Assembly: GCA_945901665.1 (NCBI GenBank)
Contig: CAMDLJ010000195.1
Location: forward strand, 1 to 5,343
Direction: 5' to 3'
Length of the DNA: 5,343 nucleotides
From: Bordetella parapertussis
Lineage (GTDB): Bacteria; Pseudomonadota; Gammaproteobacteria; Burkholderiales; Burkholderiaceae
A program made the position numbers and the translations under genes. Below the pieces are notes generated by a model. That model made no database searches. It was given only the letters and a program-made list of their open reading frames with translations, and was not told where the DNA came from. Positions 1-5,258 of this stretch are shown in pieces. Every line of letters begins with the position of its first letter. Within the stretch, counting starts at the first letter, position 1.

Positions 1-153
1 TTCCAGGCGGTTGATCATGCGCAGCAAGGTAGATTTTCCTGCACCAGATCGTCCAATCACTCCCACAAAACTACCCGGCTTGACAGTCAAGCTGATACCG
101 TTGACCGCATTTGTGGACCCGTAGCTTTTAACCAGATGAGAAATTTTCAGCAT
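1..153 (-). CDS. phnC: Phosphonate-type ABC transporter ATP-binding protein, N-terminal 51 codons (cut by window edge)
   Basis: This gene reads leftwards off the window. Only its first 51 codons are present, starting at an ATG at 153. They begin [12 protein letters not shown] and contain a complete Walker A loop (GRSGAGKST, residues 34-42) followed by LLRMINRL, a pattern typical of PhnC ATPases that go with C-P lyase-type PhnD and PhnE. By family knowledge PhnC hydrolyses ATP on the cytoplasmic face to drive phosphonate import. An AAGGA ribosome binding site lies 5 nt upstream of the ATG (159-163), which supports the start. It is clearly a paralogue, not a duplicate, of the complete PhnC at 1428-2252: the Walker A context is [11 protein letters not shown] here and [11 protein letters not shown] there. 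It diverges from the phnD-led operon and probably heads its own phn operon outside the window. The Walker B motif and signature lie beyond the edge, so integrity cannot be judged. Confidence 0.88.
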   Translation of the reverse strand, partial: MLKISHLVKSYGSTNAVNGISLTVKPGSFVGVIGRSGAGKSTLLRMINRLE

Positions 154-206
154 AAAAATCCTTGTAATTTTTTATGCTATTTTGAAAATGTGGCAAAGGC
201 ATGACT

Positions 207-240
207 ATTGAAAGAAGATTTCAAGACAGCAATAAGACCG
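207..240 (-). promoter_or_regulatory. Candidate Pho box plus -10 driving the leftward phnC
   Basis: Read on the - strand, two 7-mers with a 4-nt spacer, CGGTCTT-ATTG-CTGTCTT (240 to 223), resemble the PhoB direct repeat (CTGTCAT-like units with 11-bp periodicity). Ten nt further on is TTCAAT (212-207), a 4-of-6 match to a -10 box. PhoB-activated promoters usually replace the -35 element with a Pho box about 10 nt from the -10. The leftward phnC starts about 54 nt downstream. The call rests on motif matching by eye; the half-sites match at 5 and 6 of 7 positions. Confidence 0.42.
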
Positions 241-255
241 GCTCACAGACCCAAC

Positions 256-277
256 TGAAGGCCTCAACGGCCATTCA
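256..277. repeat. Short inverted repeat in the divergent phn intergenic region
   Basis: TGAAGGCC (256-263) can pair with GGCC-A-TTCA (269-277) across a 5-nt loop, with one bulged A. It has no T-tract on either strand, so it does not look like an intrinsic terminator. It lies between the two candidate Pho promoters and could be an operator, or it may have no function. Confidence 0.35.
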
Positions 278-297
278 TTCACTACGCTGAGGTCAAC

Positions 298-314
298 AAA
301 GCGAAGTGCGCTTT
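298..314. repeat. Second short inverted repeat in the divergent phn intergenic region
   Basis: AAAGCG (298-303) and CGCTTT (309-314) form a perfect 6-bp inverted repeat around the 5-nt loop AAGTG. An overlapping alternative pairs GCGAA (301-305) with TTCGC (314-318). It lies about 95 nt upstream of the + strand Pho box. Function is unknown. The rest of the 154-468 gap shows no coding potential that I can see. Confidence 0.35.
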
Positions 315-408
315 TCGCAATCCCTCTAGAACATTTAGCATTAAAGAAGTTTGAGCCCTTTTGTGTTTAGGCCGTACTTTGGAGGCATGTCCTTGCAAAC
401 TGATGCAC

Positions 409-442
409 TCGTCACGCAAATGTCACAAACTTCCTTTATCTT
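409..442 (+). promoter_or_regulatory. Candidate Pho box plus -10 driving the phnD operon
   Basis: Two 7-mers in tandem, TCGTCAC-GCAA-ATGTCAC (409-426), carry the conserved GTCA core with the 11-bp periodicity of PhoB sites. Exactly 10 nt further on is TATCTT (437-442), a 4-of-6 match to a -10 box. This would place the transcription start near 449 and give a leader of about 20 nt before the ATG at 469. That leader contains a GGA ribosome binding element (458-460). The arrangement mirrors the - strand site at 207-240. It was assigned by eye, and no matrix score was computed. Confidence 0.48.
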
Positions 443-468
443 GATTTTTTAACTTCTGGAAAAATCAA

Positions 469-1419
469 ATGAACGTCTCTCGCATTAGTGCTGCTGCGAT
501 TTGTATGCTTTTGTCAACGATGTCAGTTCAAGCCATGGACCCCCGCTTCAAAGACGCAAACGGGGACATGGTGGCTGATGCACCTAATGACCCAAAGCAA
601 TTCATAGACCCGGCAACCTTGGTGTTTGCCTACACACCGGTAGAAGATCCCGCTGTTTATGCACCTGTATGGGCTCCATTTTTGGACCATTTATCTAAAG
701 TAACGGGTAAAAAAGTTCAGTTCTTTCCAGTTCAAAGTAACGCCGCCCAGCTTGAAGCCATGCGTGCTGGGCGCTTGCACGTTTCGGGTTTCAACACAGG
801 CTCTAATCCAATTGCAGTCAACTGCGCCGGTTTTGTTCCCTTTGCAATGATGGCATCCAAAGACAACCGCTTTGGCTACGAAATGGAATTCATCACCCAC
901 CCTGGCAGCGGTATCGATAAGATTGAAGACATCAAGGGAAAGCGCATAGCCTTCACATCGGAGACATCCAACTCGGGCTATAAAGCGCCTTCGGCTTTAA
1001 TGCGCGAGAAGTTCAAAATGGAGGCGGGCAAGGACTTCACCCCCGTCTTCAGCGGCAAGCACGACAACTCTATTTTGGGTGTGGCCAATAAAGACTATCC
1101 AGCCGCTGCGATTGCCAACTCAGTCAAGCTGCGCATGGAGGCTCGCGGTGTGGTCAAACCAGAGCAGACCAAGATTATTTACAAATCCGAGTCTTTCCCC
1201 ACCACCGGTTATGGGTATGTTTACAACCTCAAGCCCGAGTTAGCCGAGAAGATCAAGCAAGCCTTTTTCAGCTTCAAATGGGAAGGCACTACTATGGCCG
1301 CCGAATTCAACAAAGCCGAGCCACCACAAGAAAAGTTCATGCCCATCACCTACAAGCAGCATTGGGCAGTGGTGCGTGACATCGACAAGGCCATGAACGT
1401 CAGCTACGCCTGCAAGTGA
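469..1419 (+). CDS. phnD: Phosphonate/phosphite-type ABC transporter periplasmic substrate-binding protein
   Basis: This is the solute-binding protein of the importer, 316 residues and of usual family length. It has a Sec signal peptide (residues 1-22, with a hydrophobic core and a VQA cleavage site), so the mature protein should be periplasmic. The body fits the PhnD-like family (phosphate/phosphite/phosphonate-binding, Pfam Phosphonate-bd). TLVFAYTPVEDPAVYAPVW (50-68) starts the first lobe, PVQSNAAQLEAMRAGRLHVSG (about 87-107) follows, and TSETSNSGYKAP (163-174) supplies the Ser/Thr-rich loop that in this family grips the phosphono group. A SGKHDNSILGV segment (195-205) and a late TYKQHWAVVRDID (294-306) are also family-like. 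An insert after the signal peptide has a DxNGDxxxD pattern (29-37). The only mature cysteines are C119 and C315. The ATG at 469 is preceded by GGA at 8 nt. It is first in a four-gene operon. The exact ligand (phosphonate, phosphite or an ester) cannot be read from the sequence. Confidence 0.93.
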   Translation: MNVSRISAAAICMLLSTMSVQAMDPRFKDANGDMVADAPNDPKQFIDPATLVFAYTPVEDPAVYAPVWAPFLDHLSKVTGKKVQFFPVQSNAAQLEAMRAGRLHVSGFNTGSNPIAVNCAGFVPFAMMASKDNRFGYEMEFITHPGSGIDKIEDIKGKRIAFTSETSNSGYKAPSALMREKFKMEAGKDFTPVFSGKHDNSILGVANKDYPAAAIANSVKLRMEARGVVKPEQTKIIYKSESFPTTGYGYVYNLKPELAEKIKQAFFSFKWEGTTMAAEFNKAEPPQEKFMPITYKQHWAVVRDIDKAMNVSYACK

Positions 1420-1427
1420 GGACTTGA

Positions 1428-2252
1428 ATGCTGCAGCTGCAACAGTTGGACAAGCGCTACCCCACGGGCGACCTTGCACTTAAAAATGTGAGCTTGAACG
1501 TGGCCTCGGGAGAGGTACTTGGCTTGATCGGGCCTTCGGGTGCTGGCAAGTCCACGCTGATCCGCTGTGTGAACCGGCTGGTGCAGCCCACCGCCGGGCA
1601 CATTGTGCTCGACGGCCAAGACCTCGGCCAACTCGGCTCGTCAGGGCTGCGCCAAGCGCGCAGGCATATCGGAATGATTTTTCAGGAATATGCGCTGGTC
1701 GAGCGCTTGACGGTGATGGAAAACCTTTTGTCGGGTCGGCTAGGCTACACCGGCTTTTGGGCCAGTTGGTTTCGCAGATTCGACGCGCAAGACATTGATC
1801 AAGCTTATGTGCTTTTAGACCGCGTGGGCTTGAGCGGCATGGAAAATAAACGCGCCGACGCCTTGTCCGGCGGGCAGAGACAGCGCGTTGGCATTGCTCG
1901 AGCGTTGATGCAAAGCCCCAAACTGCTTTTGGTGGATGAACCCACTGCCAGCCTAGACCCCAAAACGTCTCGCCAGATCATGCGTTTAATTCTGGAGCTG
2001 TGCCAAGAACGCGGTTTAGCAGCTATTGTCAACATACACGATGTGGTGTTAGCTACCGAATTTCTACCGCGCATCGTAGGCTTGCGCGCCGGCAGCGTGG
2101 TGTTTGATGGCCCAGCAGCTCAGGTTGACCACGATGTGCTGACCTGTATTTATGGCGACGAAGACTGGACCGCCATCACGCAACGTATGCAAGCTACGGC
2201 TCATCTTGCCGCCGAGCGCAGCGAAAAGAATTTGAATCTGGCCGCAGCATGA
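1428..2252 (+). CDS. phnC: Phosphonate-type ABC transporter ATP-binding protein
   Basis: This is the cytoplasmic ATPase that energises the importer, 274 residues and complete. All nucleotide-binding elements are present: Walker [10 protein letters not shown] (35-43), Q-loop [15 protein letters not shown] (85-99, Q86), signature LSGGQ (146-150), Walker B LLLVDE (166-171, catalytic E171), D-loop SLD (175-177) and H-loop H204 (NIHD). The stretch [17 protein letters not shown] is characteristic of PhnC ATPases. The C-terminal tail after about residue 250 is low in motif content ([14 protein letters not shown]). The ATG at 1428 lies 8 nt after the phnD stop, with a GAGGA ribosome binding site (1418-1422) that overlaps that stop, so translation is probably coupled. 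Its own stop overlaps the next start by ATGA. Confidence 0.95.
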   Translation: MLQLQQLDKRYPTGDLALKNVSLNVASGEVLGLIGPSGAGKSTLIRCVNRLVQPTAGHIVLDGQDLGQLGSSGLRQARRHIGMIFQEYALVERLTVMENLLSGRLGYTGFWASWFRRFDAQDIDQAYVLLDRVGLSGMENKRADALSGGQRQRVGIARALMQSPKLLLVDEPTASLDPKTSRQIMRLILELCQERGLAAIVNIHDVVLATEFLPRIVGLRAGSVVFDGPAAQVDHDVLTCIYGDEDWTAITQRMQATAHLAAERSEKNLNLAAA

Positions 2253-3070
2253 GTGCCGCGGTTAAATTAGGGGACAAACGTCCGCTGCAGACGTGGTCGC
2301 CGCCATCCTTCATCGCCACCCAACGCGCGCGCTGGGCCTTGTACGCGGGTGCCCTGATTTACTTGGTTTTAGCTATTGGATCTGTGCAAGTGAACTGGTC
2401 CCGCGTAGTGCTGGGCTTAGAGCGCGGATGGGCCTTTGTACTGGGCTTTTTGTACCCCGATTTTTCAAGTCGTTGGGGTGACATCCTGCTGGGCTTTCAA
2501 GAGAGCCTGACAATGACGGTCACCTCGACCGTCTTGGGTGTGTTTTTATCCATTCCGGTAGCGGTTGGGGCTTCGCGTAATTTAGCTCCTACTTGGATAT
2601 ACCTGTTTTGTCGAGGCTTCATCGCATTGTCACGTACGCTGAACGAAATAATCGTAGCGATTTTTTTGGTAGCTATGTTCGGTTTTGGCCCTTTTGCGGG
2701 CTTCTTGACCCTGACTTTTGCCACAGTAGGCTTCATGGCCAAGCTCATGGCCGAAGACATCGAAGAAATTCAGGCCTCGCAGCTTGAAGCCCTGCGCGCT
2801 ACCGGCGCAAGCTATTTGCAGGTGCTGGATTTTGCTGTGCTGTCGCAGGTCATGCCGCGCTTACTGGGTTTGTCTTTGTACCGGCTGGACATCAATTTTC
2901 GGGAGTCGGCCGTGATTGGCATTGTGGGCGCCGGCGGCATTGGAGCCACACTCAACACCGCCATGGACCGTTACGAGTTTGACTCGGCTGCAGCCATTTT
3001 GTGGGTGATTATTGTCATTGTCATGTTGGCCGAACTCGTTTCGGGTCGGCTCAGAAAGTACACACAATGA
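2249..3070 (+). CDS. phnE: Phosphonate-type ABC transporter permease, first of two
   Basis: This is an inner-membrane permease subunit of 273 residues. A cytoplasmic N-terminus (to about 27) leads into a first hydrophobic segment (about 28-48), followed by a linker with a possible amphipathic part. Further hydrophobic segments lie at about 84-106, 115-165, 204-212 and 246-263. The coupling (EAA) loop that docks on the ATPase is visible: [26 protein letters not shown] (179-204, E180, A181, G186, P203). The PhnE hallmark [15 protein letters not shown] (218-232) follows. The ATG overlaps the upstream phnC stop by ATGA, which argues for coupling and near-equal expression. With the following gene it probably forms a PhnE1-PhnE2 heterodimeric pore, as is common in betaproteobacterial Phn importers. 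Confidence 0.93.
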   Translation: MSAAVKLGDKRPLQTWSPPSFIATQRARWALYAGALIYLVLAIGSVQVNWSRVVLGLERGWAFVLGFLYPDFSSRWGDILLGFQESLTMTVTSTVLGVFLSIPVAVGASRNLAPTWIYLFCRGFIALSRTLNEIIVAIFLVAMFGFGPFAGFLTLTFATVGFMAKLMAEDIEEIQASQLEALRATGASYLQVLDFAVLSQVMPRLLGLSLYRLDINFRESAVIGIVGAGGIGATLNTAMDRYEFDSAAAILWVIIVIVMLAELVSGRLRKYTQ

Positions 3071-3891
3071 CCGCCTCACCTTCATCTACAAACTTGCGTA
3101 AAAGCGATTGGCAAAAACGCACTTCCAGATCCGAATTTGGTGTGTTCATGCTGTGGGTATTGCTTTTGGCTTTTGTGAGCTGGACGTTCCAGGTCATGAC
3201 AAAAGACACGATTTGGGCTTTTGTGTCAGATGCACCAGCGCAGTTCAAAGACATCGGCTCGCGCATGATGCCGCCCGCTTGGGCTTCAGTGCACGAGTTG
3301 TGGTGGCCCCTATGGGAGACGTTGAATATCGCCACCTTGGGCACTTTGTTGGGTTTGGTCATGGCGGTACCCATTGCGTTTTTAGCCGCCCGTAACACGA
3401 CACCCAGTGGCATGTTGGTAAGGCCCGTAGCCTTATTTGTGATCGTCGCCTCGCGCTCCATCAACTCACTGATTTGGGCTTTGCTGCTGGTGGCCATCTT
3501 GGGGCCTGGTGTTTTGGCCGGTATATTGGCGATTGCTTTTCGTTCGATTGGTTTCATTGGCAAACTGCTGTACGAGGCCATCGAAGAAATCGACGCGGAC
3601 CAAGTCGAAGCGATTGAAGCCACAGGCGCATCCAGTGCCCAAACCATGGCTTGGGGCGTGGTGCCTCAAGTGGCCCCCACCTTGGCGGGCATCAGCGTGT
3701 TTCGCTGGGACATCAATATTCGCGAATCCACCGTGCTTGGCTTGGTTGGCGCTGGCGGCATCGGCGTCAAGCTCGAGGGCGCACTCGCAACGCTGGCTTG
3801 GCCCAAGGTAACGATGCTGTTGATTTTGGTCTTGGTCACCGTGGTGTTCAGCGAATGGATCACCGCCAAGGTTCGCGAAAAGCTAATTTAA
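3067..3891 (+). CDS. phnE: Phosphonate-type ABC transporter permease, second of two
   Basis: This is the second inner-membrane permease, 274 residues from an ATG at 3067. An in-frame GTG at 3001 would add 22 residues encoded inside the upstream gene. I chose 3067 because it overlaps the previous stop by ATGA, as in the preceding junction, and gives a normal-length protein. A polar N-terminus (1-24) precedes a first membrane segment (about 25-44). Others lie at about 88-107, 118-165 and 246-262. The EAA loop reads VEAIEATGASSAQTMAWGVVPQVAP (180-204, E181, A182, G187, P200), and RESTVLGLVGAGGIG (219-233) is the family hallmark. It resembles the first permease in layout but is diverged, consistent with an old duplication and a heterodimeric channel. 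It is the last intact gene of the operon; no intrinsic terminator is evident in 3892-3974. Confidence 0.93.
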   Translation: MTASPSSTNLRKSDWQKRTSRSEFGVFMLWVLLLAFVSWTFQVMTKDTIWAFVSDAPAQFKDIGSRMMPPAWASVHELWWPLWETLNIATLGTLLGLVMAVPIAFLAARNTTPSGMLVRPVALFVIVASRSINSLIWALLLVAILGPGVLAGILAIAFRSIGFIGKLLYEAIEEIDADQVEAIEATGASSAQTMAWGVVPQVAPTLAGISVFRWDINIRESTVLGLVGAGGIGVKLEGALATLAWPKVTMLLILVLVTVVFSEWITAKVREKLI

Positions 3892-3974
3892 TTGGCCGGC
3901 TTAATGTACTGACCAATGTGCTGTTGAGTCACTAAAGAGCGTGTACGGATGGCGAGCGATGCTCTCCCGATAAA

Positions 3975-4157
3975 GTGCTTTATCAGCTCGAGTCCAACAA
4001 CCGCAGCGCATCCATCATCGGCATCGTCGGGGCAGGTGGAATCGGCTTGATTTTGTCTGAGCAAATTCGCACATTGGAACTGCAGCAGATATCGTGTGTG
4101 ATCGATTATTTTTGCTCAAAAATTCGATTTGCCATCATTGGTAAAAGCGCGCTTTAA
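3975..4157 (+). pseudogene. C-terminal relic of a third PhnE-type permease
   Basis: The reading frame from 3975 to the TAA at 4157 encodes [23 protein letters not shown], followed by an SEQIR-TLELQQ segment and a terminal SKIRFAIIGKSAL. This is the last part of a PhnE permease of the subtype usually found with C-P lyase clusters. Nothing PhnE-like precedes it: the frame is closed by a TAA at 3933, and 3934-3974 shows no homology by eye. The expected last membrane helix between LELQQ and DxxSSKxRFAIIG is much too short (only about 7-8 residues), which suggests an in-frame internal deletion. It differs from both intact permeases (LESNxRSA instead of LDINxRES), so it is not a recent copy of either. 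No ribosome binding site or plausible start is seen, so I do not expect a working product. Confidence 0.78.
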
Positions 4158-4748
4158 GCCGGGGAAAGGGGGCCGGAATGCCTCCACATAAGCTTCTTGC
4201 TTGAGGTTTTCAATCGCGCCGCTGCGGTACTGACGGACCCATGCAATAGCCTCCTCGCTGCGCCATCCCCATGCTTTGAACAGCGTAGCAACCATGGTGC
4301 CTGTTCTGCCCTTACCGTGAGCGCAATGAACCAAAATCGGTCCTGACTGCAGCGTCGCGGTGAGCTCAGGCATCAAGTCGCACCATTTCGCTGTGACCGT
4401 CAATGTGGGCACACCAAAGTCCTCTACCGGAACTTGGTGCCACCCGATGTCATGTAAACCCAAATAGTGCGACAAGTTTTTAGCGCCCATGCGCTCTAGC
4501 TCATCGGTTGCCAGCAAGCTGATGACGGTGCGGATGCCATGACGGACAAGTCGTTCGACATCGGCAAGCAAAACCTCTTCTGGTGATGTCTCGCCCAAAC
4601 GCCAGCCAGGGCACGAAGACATGCCGATCTTGCCGGGCCAGGGGGTGGGTGCAAAGTCAATAGGGATTTCTGAATAGTTCACCCTGGCTTTGTAACTTTT
4701 GCGTGCTACGCCGAGATGACAGCCCGCCAAAGTTATGGCGGCGGCCAA
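4116..4748 (-). CDS. CDKN3/KAP-like dual-specificity (cysteine) protein phosphatase
   Basis: This is a cysteine-dependent phosphatase of up to 210 residues. The P-loop HCAHGKGRTG (141-150) has catalytic C142 and R148 of the HCxxGxxR signature. D110 (VPVEDFGVP) is the likely general acid. The ends of the fold resemble the CDKN3 (KAP) family: IGMSSCPGWR (41-50) near the N-terminus and RSGAIENLKQEAYVEAFR (175-192) near the C-terminus. Known relatives dephosphorylate phosphoproteins; the substrate here is unknown. The start is uncertain. The longest frame begins at a TTG (4748) just after a stop codon and has no clear Shine-Dalgarno sequence; a GTG at residue 23 (4682) is an alternative. The gene lies 15 nt after the H-NS-like gene, so both may share a transcript. 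It converges on the phn operon, and its last 13 or so codons are antisense to the permease relic. Confidence 0.82.
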   Translation of the reverse strand: MAAAITLAGCHLGVARKSYKARVNYSEIPIDFAPTPWPGKIGMSSCPGWRLGETSPEEVLLADVERLVRHGIRTVISLLATDELERMGAKNLSHYLGLHDIGWHQVPVEDFGVPTLTVTAKWCDLMPELTATLQSGPILVHCAHGKGRTGTMVATLFKAWGWRSEEAIAWVRQYRSGAIENLKQEAYVEAFRPPFPGLKRAFTNDGKSNF

Positions 4749-4763
4749 AGGTTCGCCCTAAGC

Positions 4764-5168
4764 TTAAGGGGCTTCAGCGCCTTTATTGTCAAAATTTTCG
4801 TAGAACTGCCGCATTTCTTGTACAGACATGCGTTTGGCAGGTTCATTGGAATTTGAAGCGCGGTCGAACTCAAAGCGGGCATCTTCACGCAGCTGGCCGG
4901 GCATCAGGCCATCGAGCATGTCGCCACCACCTTGGCTGCCATTTTGCGCCGGCGCGCTTTGGGCTGCCTTGAAAAGATGCTCTTTGCTCAAACGGTATTG
5001 CCGCATCAGCATAGCAATCTCTTTGAGGCCCCTGGCCACTTCAGCCTCACGCGCCTTGGTGCGCGCCAATGCCTGCTCTTTCTTCAAAAGGGCATCTTGG
5101 GCTAAAGCCTCGGCGATTTTCGCGTCCAAGGCATCTTTCAAAACTTGTAATTCAGCAATAGATGGCAT
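4764..5168 (-). CDS. H-NS-like N-terminal coiled-coil protein lacking a recognisable DNA-binding tail
   Basis: This is a 134-residue protein starting MPSIAELQVLKDALDAKIAEA. Residues 4-66 are rich in Ala, Glu, Lys and Leu and should form a long coiled coil. The end of that region, EIAMLMRQYRLSKEHLF (50-66), resembles the segment that closes the oligomerisation domain of betaproteobacterial H-NS proteins. The expected C-terminal motif (a YRDP...TWSGRGRxPxW-type stretch) is absent. Instead there is a Gly/Gln-rich linker (74-83) and an acidic, polar tail (EMRQFYENFD). It could act by forming mixed oligomers with full H-NS, or it may be an unrelated coiled-coil protein. I chose the ATG at 5168 because the fold starts there; the open frame upstream to 5312 looks like leader sequence and no strong Shine-Dalgarno is seen at either start. 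It is followed by the phosphatase gene. Confidence 0.62.
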   Translation of the reverse strand: MPSIAELQVLKDALDAKIAEALAQDALLKKEQALARTKAREAEVARGLKEIAMLMRQYRLSKEHLFKAAQSAPAQNGSQGGGDMLDGLMPGQLREDARFEFDRASNSNEPAKRMSVQEMRQFYENFDNKGAEAP

Positions 5169-5200
5169 GGTGTGCTTTGATGGAGTGGATATTGCAGATA

Positions 5201-5230
5201 ATTCGTTTAACTGGAATGATCCTAACGAAT
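5201..5230. repeat. Perfect 7-bp inverted repeat upstream of the H-NS-like gene
   Basis: ATTCGTT (5201-5207) and AACGAAT (5224-5230) are exact reverse complements separated by 16 nt, with half-site centres 23 bp apart. It lies 33-62 nt upstream of the ATG at 5168, where the promoter should be, so it may be an operator for a dimeric regulator, perhaps autoregulatory. I found no convincing -35/-10 pair to anchor it. Confidence 0.4.
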
Positions 5231-5258
5231 AGATATCTTGAGAACACCACGAATCCCC

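Noticed and set aside
3001..3066. GTG-initiated 22-residue extension of the second permease
   Set aside because: It lies inside the first permease gene and adds atypical residues ([11 protein letters not shown]). The ATGA overlap start at 3067 gives a normal-length protein.
3051..3647. 198-residue open frame on the - strand
   Set aside because: It is antisense to the second permease, whose membrane segments, EAA loop and GAGGIG motif are unmistakable. The antisense product has no recognisable domain.
3886..3974. Possible terminator after the transporter operon
   Set aside because: ATTGG/CCAAT has a 17-nt loop, and GAGC-GAT-GCTC (3954-3964) has only a 4-bp stem with no T-tract. Neither is convincing.
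2249..4157. Relic as a tandem duplicate of one of the adjacent permeases
   Set aside because: The relic has LYQLESNNRSAS and RFAIIGK where both intact permeases have LDINxRES and no such tail, so it comes from another PhnE subtype.
4755..4772. GC-flanked palindrome around TAAGCTTA between the H-NS-like gene and the phosphatase
   Set aside because: The stem is imperfect, contains the stop codon and has no following T-tract, so it does not qualify as an intrinsic terminator.
4828..5232. 134-residue + strand open frame
   Set aside because: It is antisense to the H-NS-like gene and Ser/Ala/Arg-rich in the way shadow frames are.
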